Both the position numbers and the translations under genes were made by a program. The notes beneath the pieces are model-generated. The model did no database searches. It saw only the letters and a list, made by a program, of their open reading frames with translations, and had not been told where the DNA came from. Positions 5,630 to 11,219 of a DNA stretch of 11,219 bases are shown piece after piece (position 1 is the first letter of the stretch; every line of letters starts with the position of its first letter). This DNA comes from Dehalococcoidales bacterium. Its GTDB lineage: Bacteria; Chloroflexota; Dehalococcoidia; Dehalococcoidales; UBA3254. The stretch spans positions 1 to 11,219 of the forward strand of contig JAFGOB010000145.1 of the NCBI GenBank assembly GCA_016926695.1. The letters run 5' to 3'.

Positions 5630-5869
5630 ATGAAGACAATAATAAATGAAAGTGGCAGGCTGGTCATACCGGCCTCATTCAGAAAAGCATTGGGGCTTAA
5701 ACCGGGGGATGAAGTGCTGCTTATTCTCCAGGATGATGAGATCAGGATTATCAGCGCCCGGCAGGCCATTAAGCGCTCTCAGAGCCTGGTCCGCAGCTAT
5801 ATCCGGGCGGGCAGGAGTTTGTCTGAAGAACTGATCCGTGAACGCAGGGAAGAGGTCGATAATGGCTGA
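5630..5869 (+). CDS. vapB: SpoVT/AbrB-domain antitoxin (VapB-like)
   Basis: This 79-residue protein begins with a swapped-hairpin AbrB domain (residues 2-46): GRLVIPASFRKALGLKPGD, then EVLLILQDDEIRI. The family binds DNA as a dimer. The C-terminal part (about 47-79) is charged and helical (SYIRAGRSLSEELIRERREE), as expected for the segment that blocks the PIN active site. Its last 8 bases overlap the downstream toxin start (ATGGCTGA), a typical coupled toxin-antitoxin layout. GGAAG (5616-5620) provides a ribosome binding site 9 bases before the ATG. Length and motifs look complete. MazE-like naming is also possible, but the PIN partner makes VapB the better label. Confidence 0.85.
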   Translation: MKTIINESGRLVIPASFRKALGLKPGDEVLLILQDDEIRIISARQAIKRSQSLVRSYIRAGRSLSEELIRERREEVDNG

Positions 5870-6245
5870 AGCGGTCCTGGATGCCTCAGCCTTGCTGGCC
5901 CTCTTAAACTCGGAACCGGGCGCAGACATGGTTGCTGAAGTACTTCCAGGATCAATAATCAGTGCGGTCAATCTTTCCGAAGTTGTCGCAAAACTGATCG
6001 ACGCAGGTATACCGCAGGAAATCGTCCGCCAGGTAATTGAGCCGCTTGGTCTGGAGATCGAGCCGTTTGATGAGAAGCAGGCTTATTTGGCAGGATTTTT
6101 ACGCTCAGAAACCAGAGACGCCGGTATCTCCCTGGGTGACAGGGCCTGCTTGAGTCTGGGTAAAACGCTCGGACTTGATATATACACGGCAGATAAGTCC
6201 TGGAAGGCGTTTTCGATCGGCATCAATATCAGAACAATACGCTGA
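5862..6245 (+). CDS. vapC: PIN-domain ribonuclease toxin (VapC-like)
   Basis: This 127-residue PIN-domain protein has all four acidic residues of the metal-dependent RNase site: Asp7 (AVLDASALLALL), Glu40 (NLSEVVAKL), Asp93 (SLGDRACLSL) and Asp111 (YTADKSW). Family members cleave tRNA or rRNA when freed from their antitoxin. I chose the ATG at 5862, overlapping the antitoxin stop, over the in-frame ATG at 5838, because the protein then starts directly with the first PIN strand (MAEAVLDAS) as is usual. Together with the upstream AbrB-type gene it is the only apparently intact toxin-antitoxin pair in the window. Nothing suggests inactivation. Confidence 0.88.
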   Translation: MAEAVLDASALLALLNSEPGADMVAEVLPGSIISAVNLSEVVAKLIDAGIPQEIVRQVIEPLGLEIEPFDEKQAYLAGFLRSETRDAGISLGDRACLSLGKTLGLDIYTADKSWKAFSIGINIRTIR

Positions 6246-6297
6246 TATTTTTGCAGGCTGCCCTCTGTCTTTTTCCAGGCATAAATACTAATATTAA

Positions 6298-7134
6298 GTG
6301 GTGATACTTCCGGAATTCAAAACTATACCCGCCGCCGTGGCAATCGATCTGGACGGCACCTTTTTCAGGACTGATCTGACAGTTTCCCGGCGAAACCGAG
6401 AGGCGCTGGAAAGATGTCTTGCGCTAGGTCTGCCTGTTATCATCGCCACCTCCCGGTCGGAACGCTCCACCCGCAGTCTGCTGGGGAAAGAACTGGCCGA
6501 GAGGTGTTCACTGGTGACACTGAACGGAACGAAAATAATAGGGACTGCCCCCCTTTCCGGTTTCAGACGTATCGCCATTCCACCGCAAATCGCGGAGAGG
6601 GTTGTAGGGCTGATTAGCGCGATCGAACCCGAAGCGCGCATCACCGTTGAAATTGAAGGCTTTGAGTTCGGCAGCAACAAGAATCCGGACCCCGAAACCC
6701 TCTGGCGGATAAATGCGGCTACACCCGATATGGTGCTATCGATAGAAGAAGCCGTTGCCAGGGCGCCCTCGAAAATCGCGGTAAGCGCTAACGGGCGGGA
6801 CGTCTCAGCTATTGCTCAGGGGCTGTCTGAAAAGTTCGGGAATTACATCTCGGTAGTCCCTTCGGACGGTATGAAATTTCTCAACATTCCGCCTGTAGGG
6901 GCCTCCAAACCCGCGGCATTAAGGTATTTACTCGGCCCCCACGGCATCGAACTGGACAGCGTACTGGCTTTCGGCGATGATATCCCGGACCTGTCGATGT
7001 TGTCAGCCTGCGGATTTTCCGTAGCCATGGCCAATGCCGTCGAAGAAGTCAAAGCCGCCGCCGGATATCACACCGCCGCCAATGACGACGACGGAGTGGC
7101 TATCGTCATCGAGAAAATGCTCGAGAGGGCCTGA
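6298..7134 (+). CDS. Cof-type HAD-IIB hydrolase (sugar-phosphate phosphatase-like)
   Basis: This 278-residue protein has the HAD phosphatase motifs: motif I AIDLDGTFF (nucleophile Asp17, acid/base Asp19), motif II IIATSRS (Thr51), motif III Lys204 (GASKPAAL) and motif IV FGDDIPDLSML (Asp227, Asp231). The ending SVAMANAV with NDDDGVA is typical of the Cof/IIB subfamily with a C2-type cap inserted between motifs II and III (about 85-195). Such enzymes remove phosphate from small sugar phosphates or cofactors in the cytoplasm. The exact substrate is unknown. The start is tentative: tandem GTGs at 6298 and 6301 have no recognisable ribosome binding site (AATATTAA upstream). It converges on the FAD oxidoreductase gene, with 19 bases between their stop codons and no clear terminator. 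Confidence 0.88.
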   Translation: MVILPEFKTIPAAVAIDLDGTFFRTDLTVSRRNREALERCLALGLPVIIATSRSERSTRSLLGKELAERCSLVTLNGTKIIGTAPLSGFRRIAIPPQIAERVVGLISAIEPEARITVEIEGFEFGSNKNPDPETLWRINAATPDMVLSIEEAVARAPSKIAVSANGRDVSAIAQGLSEKFGNYISVVPSDGMKFLNIPPVGASKPAALRYLLGPHGIELDSVLAFGDDIPDLSMLSACGFSVAMANAVEEVKAAAGYHTAANDDDGVAIVIEKMLERA

Positions 7135-7153
7135 TGAGATCAACCCCTCACGC

Positions 7154-8677
7154 TTACATCTGTGTCTTCCCGTCAGGAGTCAGTATACCGGCGAAGTCGC
7201 CGGGAAGAACGACCGGCTCACCCTCCACCGGCTTTTTCATCTCGGCCCAGTGTCCCTCCAGCGGCTTGTCCAGCGGTACCCCCTGCTCTATCATGGCCTT
7301 CCTCACCAGCTTGCCGTCAAGCTCCCTGGGCGTAATGCCTTCCTTCAGACACATACCGGCCGCTATCCCGCAGGCCTGCCCCGTGCTCATACAGGGACCG
7401 ATCAGACGCGTGGCGGTACAGGCATTGAACTCGGCTGAGACGCACCTGCCGGCTACCAGCAGATTATCGATCTTCAAGGGCACCAGCGACCTGTAGGGGA
7501 CCTCGCAGTAGTCGCGGGGGTTGGTCCTGGCCTCGTATCCTCCCAGTTTCACAAAGGGGTGAATGTCACCCGAACACTGCGCCGGACGGCAAACCGCCGA
7601 TCCTTTAGGCTCTTTCAAGTGCACGTGCCTCATGAAACCCAGCCTGGAATTGGTCGGATGGTGGGTATCGAAAAACTCGGGGAACTTCATCACCGCATCA
7701 TCGAACTTGGCGCCGCAGGCCAGGTCTTCATCACTAAACATATATTCGCCCACTATACGCCGTGACTCGCGTACACCGAGGATGCTGGCCAGACCGATTA
7801 CACGGGCTTTCTCGAATCCCGGGACATACTTCCTGAAGAACTTCTCCATCCAGCCTACCTGCTGGTGCTGTTCGATAATCTGCCGCGTCAGGTCTTCCAC
7901 GTCATTGTTGCGGGGGAAGAAACTGTGACAGGTCATAACAGAAATATCGGCGTCCTCCGCCGTCGTACCGGGGATCTGATAAATCAGGGCCACAGGAAAG
8001 ACATAGTAGGGCAGGTCCCCATTCTTCACGGCCTCTTCCACCAGGTCGGTCATGACGGTCATCTTGACAGGCACCCTGTATTTTTCGGCCTCTTTAGCCC
8101 TCCATTCCTGCATGGCCTGACCGTATTTCGTCATGTTGACATTGGCCATTCTGAAAGCCAGCGTGGTGGACATATTCAGCCCGGCAAACTCCGGACCGCC
8201 TGTCTCGCAGGGAACACCGGCGTAATTGGCCACATCCGCATCCCCGCTGGCGTCAATGAACATCCGGGACGATACCGCCATTCGCCCGGACTTGGAGTGA
8301 CAGATTACATTCTTTATACGGCTGTCTTCCACCTCCGCATCGATAATATAGGCCCCGTAGAGGATCCTGGCGCCGGCTTCCAGCAGCATTCTCTCCAGCA
8401 TGAATTTCCCCTTTTCCGGGTCGATCATGGGAGCGTGAGGCCTTCTGATCAGGCCGCCTTCGGCCTCCAGCCTGTCCAGCCACTCCATGCAGTTTCCCTC
8501 GATATTACCCGCGATCCCCGTGACATAGCAGTTGGTGGCCAGTCCTCCCAGAGAGATCTGGCTTTCCAGCAGCAGGGTCCTCAGCCCGTTGCGGGCAGCC
8601 GACAGAGCGGTGGAAACACCGGCCGTTCCGCCTCCCACCACCACCGCATCCATGTCATATTTGCTGGTATTTATCAT
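7154..8677 (-). CDS. FAD-dependent oxidoreductase (FAD_oxidored, PF12831 type)
   Basis: This 507-residue flavoprotein starts with a Rossmann dinucleotide-binding motif, AVVVGGGTAGVSTALSAAR (GGGTAG at 15-20), and a second-strand Glu39 (LLLES) that would hold the FAD ribose. The next segment, SLGGLATN (42-49), is typical of PF12831 members. A second FAD contact is FIDASGDADVANYAG (about 139-153). The C-terminal region LLVAGRCVSAEFNACTATR followed by STGQACGIAAGMC is the conserved closing FAD site. The substrate is unknown. PF12831 relatives are often annotated as fumarate reductase-like or xanthan-lyase-associated flavoproteins. No signal peptide is seen. The start is firm: AGGAGG lies 8 bases before the ATG. 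It runs in the same direction as the Rieske gene, but about 390 bases away, so a shared transcript is doubtful. Confidence 0.88.
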   Translation of the reverse strand: MINTSKYDMDAVVVGGGTAGVSTALSAARNGLRTLLLESQISLGGLATNCYVTGIAGNIEGNCMEWLDRLEAEGGLIRRPHAPMIDPEKGKFMLERMLLEAGARILYGAYIIDAEVEDSRIKNVICHSKSGRMAVSSRMFIDASGDADVANYAGVPCETGGPEFAGLNMSTTLAFRMANVNMTKYGQAMQEWRAKEAEKYRVPVKMTVMTDLVEEAVKNGDLPYYVFPVALIYQIPGTTAEDADISVMTCHSFFPRNNDVEDLTRQIIEQHQQVGWMEKFFRKYVPGFEKARVIGLASILGVRESRRIVGEYMFSDEDLACGAKFDDAVMKFPEFFDTHHPTNSRLGFMRHVHLKEPKGSAVCRPAQCSGDIHPFVKLGGYEARTNPRDYCEVPYRSLVPLKIDNLLVAGRCVSAEFNACTATRLIGPCMSTGQACGIAAGMCLKEGITPRELDGKLVRKAMIEQGVPLDKPLEGHWAEMKKPVEGEPVVLPGDFAGILTPDGKTQM

Positions 8678-8826
8678 TCTTCATCTCCTCCTGAACCGGT
8701 CAGCGGTCTATTATTTGCTTATCTAGTACGCAATACGAAGTTCCTCAATAATACAACTTCTACCCCGCCTGTTTCAACTACCTTAAAGAAAGTAATAATT
8801 TATACCCGGTTCTTACCCCACCCATC

Positions 8827-8849
8827 CCTTCTCCCTTGATGGGAGAAGG
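8827..8849. repeat. REP-like palindrome 1
   Basis: CCTTCTCCC (8827-8835) and GGGAGAAGG (8841-8849) form a perfect 9-bp stem around the loop TTGAT. The following bases, GTCAGGATGAGGGTG, are of the kind that accompany dispersed intergenic palindromes of the CCCTCTCCC type in many bacterial genomes. There is no T-run, so it is not a standard terminator. Confidence 0.6.
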
Positions 8850-8891
8850 TCAGGATGAGGGTGATTTAATTTGTACCCCCTCACTTTCTTA

Positions 8892-8917
8892 TTCCTCTCC
8901 CGCGTTGGGGAGAGGAA
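8892..8917. repeat. REP-like palindrome 2
   Basis: TTCCTCTCCC (8892-8901) pairs perfectly with GGGAGAGGAA (8908-8917) around a 6-base loop. It resembles the palindrome 65 bases to the left and may form the second half of a two-hairpin element. There is no T-run on either side. Confidence 0.6.
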
Positions 8918-9068
8918 AGTTGGCGGATAACTGGGTAAGCGCAAGGGGCAAGTAAAGTTTGAGGCAAAGCGCTTCTTCTAAGTGCACCACCGGCTTCTTC
9001 CTTTGGAAAAGCCTGCCCCGTAACCTTTTGTCGACACGGGGGAAGACGGGAGAAGGATTTTGTTGGCT

Positions 9069-9407
9069 TTACAATCTGACCTGAAGCTTTGTACCCTCTA
9101 CTACAACCTCATAAGCAGGTTCATCGGCAATTTTAGCGCGTACGGGTCCCAACCCGGGTCCGGCCAGATTTTTACCGGTCGTTATGTCAAACCTGGCGCC
9201 GTGCAGAGGGCACTTAACGGTAGTACCTTCAAGCTTGCCTTTTGAGAGATCTCCTCCCCGGTGCGTACATTTGCCGCCCATGGCGTAGAATTTCCCTCCA
9301 ACCCTGGCGATCAGGATATCCCTGTCCATTACCTTGAAAGATTTCATAGTCCCCTCGGGTATGCTGTCTGCGGCGGTTACCTCAAAGGTATTTTTCATTT
9401 CCGTCAT
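9069..9407 (-). CDS. Stand-alone Rieske [2Fe-2S] ferredoxin
   Basis: This 112-residue protein is one Rieske domain. The two cluster-binding boxes are CTHRGGDL (Cys47, His49) and CPLHGARF (Cys66, His69), so both Cys-X-His and Cys-X2-His pairs are present. The spacing of 16 residues between boxes and the lack of membrane segment or signal peptide match soluble Rieske ferredoxins that pass electrons to oxygenases or other oxidoreductases, rather than cytochrome bc subunits. I place the start at 9407 rather than the in-frame ATG at 9428, because AGGAGG lies 10 bases before 9407 and between the two ATGs, and the predicted promoter would put the mRNA start almost at 9428. The partner enzyme is not obvious. 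The FAD oxidoreductase downstream is a possible one, and the esterase is divergent. Confidence 0.9.
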   Translation of the reverse strand: MTEMKNTFEVTAADSIPEGTMKSFKVMDRDILIARVGGKFYAMGGKCTHRGGDLSKGKLEGTTVKCPLHGARFDITTGKNLAGPGLGPVRAKIADEPAYEVVVEGTKLQVRL

Positions 9408-9440
9408 TTTGGATATTCCTCCTTTCATGCCTGTATTTTC

Positions 9441-9471
9441 ATTATATCGAGTAATACCGTAAGAATGTCAG
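9441..9471 (-). promoter_or_regulatory. Promoter of the Rieske gene
   Basis: On the minus strand a perfect TATAAT (plus-strand 9441-9446) is preceded by CTGACA (9466-9471, 5/6 match to -35), with a longer than ideal 19-base spacer. Transcription would begin near 9434. It lies in the 138-base region shared with the divergent esterase gene. Confidence 0.5.
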
Positions 9472-9545
9472 GCTTGTTTCCTGAGTCCGATGGTGTTATT
9501 AATAGAGATAATATTTTAACATGGCAAGTCCCGGGAGGATTGATC

Positions 9546-11084
9546 ATGAACGATGACAAGAAAACGATTGTTGAAACTTCAGATGGAACGATCAGGGGTG
9601 TTTTTGAGAACGGGCTGTATGTTTTTAAAGGCATTCCCTATGCGGCTCCGCCGGTAGGCGAGAACCGCTGGCTGCCCCCACAGCCCCCCGCAACCTGGCA
9701 GGGAATACGCGACGCCCGTTTATTCGGACCCGTTTGTCCCCAGCCGGCCACCAGGATGGGCATTGCCGTAGGATCAAAGGAGGAAGAGGAGGAACCCCAG
9801 AGCGAAGACTGTCTTTTCCTGAACGTCTGGACTCCGGGCCTGGACGGAGGCAAACGGCCGGTCATGGTCTGGATTCACGGTGGCGCCTTCAGCATGGGGT
9901 CCGGTTCCAGTCCCATGCATCCGGGCAGCACGCTGGCAACACGTGGCAATCTCATCTGCGTCAGCCTGAACTACCGTCTGAGCTCATTCGGCTTTCTGCG
10001 GCTGAAAGAAATCACAGGAGGAAGAATTCCCTCCACCGGCAATGAAGGCCTTCTGGACCAGGTCGCGGCACTGGACTGGGTCCGCCGGAATATATCCGCT
10101 TTCGGAGGCGACCCGGATAATATTACCGTCTTCGGAGAGTCGGCGGGAGCCATGAGCACGGGATGCCTGCTGGCAATGCCGGCTGCCAGGGGCCTTTTCG
10201 CCAAAGCCATCATGCAGAGCGGGGCCAATACAGCCAAAGCGCTGGACAAGGCCGTCGATCTGTCCGGGCAGTTCCTGGACATCCTGGGAATCAAGCCTGC
10301 GGAAACCGGCGCGCTCAGGAAAGTACCTGCTGAACGGATGGTTGAGGCCCAGCAGGAGTTGAGCGCCAGGATGCTTAAACTCAAGATCCGCGGGGCCATA
10401 CTGAAGCCGGTGGTAGACGGTGAAATTCTGCCGGCCTTTCCCATCGATGCGGTGAAAAACGGATCCTCCAGGGGCATTACCCTGATGGCGGGTTCCAACC
10501 TGGAAGAGTCCAGGCTGCTGACCGCGGGAGAAAAAAACCTGTCCAAAATGGATGAGGCCGCGCTGGTAAGACGCCTTGGGCGCATGCTTCCGGGGATAGA
10601 TGTTCCGAATCTGGTTTCCAGGTACCGCGCAGCCAGGGCCAAACGCGGGGCTCCCGCTTCACCGGCTGAGACATTCCTGGCAGCCCAGACAGACCTCCAG
10701 TTCAGGATTCCGGCCGTCCGCCTGGCCGAGGCCCACTGCGCTCAAAACCAGACCGCCTACAACTACCTTTTCACCTGGAAATCAGCCATGGAAAATCTGG
10801 GGGCCTGCCATGCCCTGGATGTCGGCTTTATTTTCGGCACCTGTAATGCCGATTTCCATGGATCGGGACCGGTGGTCGAAAAGCTTTCCGCCTCCATGCA
10901 GGACTCCTGGATAGCTTTCGCCTCTACCGGTAATCCGTCCTGCTCAGCCCTGGGTGAATGGCCGGCCTACTGCCGTGAACGTGCGACCATGCTGCTGGGA
11001 GAAGAATGCCGGGTGGAAAAGGAAGTCTTTGAAGAGGAGCGCAAGGTCTGGGATATCGTGCCCAACAACCTGATCGGCTGGTAG
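9546..11084 (+). CDS. Type B carboxylesterase (alpha/beta hydrolase)
   Basis: This 512-residue protein belongs to the carboxylesterase type B family, which hydrolyses esters with a Ser-His-Glu triad. Visible features are YVFKGIPYAAPPVGENRW (25-42), SEDCLFLNVW (86-95), the oxyanion loop HGGAF (111-115), LNYRLSSFGFL (141-151), the nucleophile elbow FGESAG (Ser199), Glu320 in SNLEES and His422 in GACHALDVGFIFG. The conserved Cys64/Cys89 pair is present. There is no signal peptide, so it is probably cytoplasmic, and the substrate is not predictable. I chose the ATG at 9546, with GGGAGG 7 bases upstream. An open frame extends upstream but crosses the divergent promoter and the Rieske gene, and is not part of the protein. 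The only oddity is a run of acidic residues (79-83). Confidence 0.92.
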   Translation: MNDDKKTIVETSDGTIRGVFENGLYVFKGIPYAAPPVGENRWLPPQPPATWQGIRDARLFGPVCPQPATRMGIAVGSKEEEEEPQSEDCLFLNVWTPGLDGGKRPVMVWIHGGAFSMGSGSSPMHPGSTLATRGNLICVSLNYRLSSFGFLRLKEITGGRIPSTGNEGLLDQVAALDWVRRNISAFGGDPDNITVFGESAGAMSTGCLLAMPAARGLFAKAIMQSGANTAKALDKAVDLSGQFLDILGIKPAETGALRKVPAERMVEAQQELSARMLKLKIRGAILKPVVDGEILPAFPIDAVKNGSSRGITLMAGSNLEESRLLTAGEKNLSKMDEAALVRRLGRMLPGIDVPNLVSRYRAARAKRGAPASPAETFLAAQTDLQFRIPAVRLAEAHCAQNQTAYNYLFTWKSAMENLGACHALDVGFIFGTCNADFHGSGPVVEKLSASMQDSWIAFASTGNPSCSALGEWPAYCRERATMLLGEECRVEKEVFEEERKVWDIVPNNLIGW

Positions 11085-11148
11085 GTCTTGCGTAGAAGTA
11101 CCGTGAATACCTGGCAGTCGAAGATTACTACTAAAGTACTGACATTCT

Positions 11149-11202
11149 GGAGTCGACATCCGGGTCGCCAGAGGACTCCGCAAGTGGAAGCCTGAACTTT
11201 GT
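11149..11202. repeat. Cluster of inverted repeats after the esterase gene
   Basis: GGAGTC (11149-11154) pairs with GACTCC (11174-11179), and CCTGAA with TTCAGG (near 11191-11207) around a 5-base loop. There is no following T-run. The region after the esterase stop has no ORF of note. It may be a structured transcript end or the beginning of an element that continues past the window. Confidence 0.35.
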
Positions 11203-11219
11203 TCAGGACGATGACCGGA

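Larger units (their letters stand above)
8678..9068. other. 391-bp intergenic region without a gene
   Basis: No protein or RNA gene is recognisable between the FAD oxidoreductase and the Rieske gene. It holds two REP-like hairpins (listed separately), a third imperfect hairpin GGCTTCTTCC/GGAAAAGCC (8992-9013, one bulged base), and the ribosome binding site of the FAD gene near 8687-8692. No strong promoter for the FAD gene stands out. Confidence 0.55.

Noticed and set aside
7865..8839. Plus-strand ORF of 324 codons opposite the FAD oxidoreductase
   Set aside because: It is antisense to a gene with clear FAD motifs. His/Gly/Arg-rich composition is typical of a shadow frame, and it runs on into hairpin repeats.
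8827..8917. CRISPR-like array from the two similar palindromes
   Set aside because: Only two units, with differing sequences and no regular spacer or cas gene. The dispersed-palindrome explanation fits better.
9261..9545. N-terminal extension of the carboxylesterase frame
   Set aside because: It crosses the Rieske gene and the divergent promoter region. A good ribosome binding site and family alignment place the start at 9546.

Overview
The window reads as chromosomal DNA from a free-living, probably anaerobic bacterium. Strong AGGAGG-type ribosome binding sites, a DUF169 protein, a PF12831-type FAD oxidoreductase and many toxin-antitoxin pieces would fit an uncultured Chloroflexota (Dehalococcoidia-like) or a similar anaerobe. 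This placement is inference: no rRNA or other marker gene is present.

Left part (1-1760), AT-rich and accessory. A DUF6978-like gene is followed by a DUF1828/DUF1829 gene whose start overlaps the upstream stop (TAATG) but which has an in-frame TAA at codon 8. Next come an 85-bp repeat (copy A), an intact MNT-type nucleotidyltransferase antitoxin, and an overlapping HEPN toxin cut off after 41 residues. Positions 1761-2108 hold no intact gene, only a terminator-like hairpin, a tRNA-3'-end-like string and a startless open frame on the minus strand.

Middle part (2109-4373). A sulfatase-fold hydrolase runs on the minus strand with its own promoter and a perfect ribosome binding site, but has Thr where sulfatases have Cys or Ser. 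Upstream lies a decayed Phd/RelE-type pair: an antitoxin with two stops near its N-terminus and a toxin cut after about 22 residues. Unassigned sequence then leads to repeat copy B.

Right part (4447-11084), more GC-rich and mostly intact. It holds a DUF169 protein with a clear terminator, an intact AbrB/PIN (VapBC) module with a promoter, a Cof-type HAD phosphatase, a convergent FAD-dependent oxidoreductase, a long intergenic region with two REP-like hairpins, a stand-alone Rieske [2Fe-2S] protein and a divergent type B carboxylesterase. The last 135 bases carry inverted repeats but no gene.

The metabolic genes (sulfatase-like, FAD oxidoreductase, Rieske protein, esterase, HAD phosphatase) look like small independent transcription units for catabolism, not one pathway operon. 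The most distinctive feature is a concentration of toxin-antitoxin-type loci (one intact, two broken, plus the DUF6978/DUF1828 pair) within 6.2 kb, with an 85-bp direct repeat next to the two broken ones.
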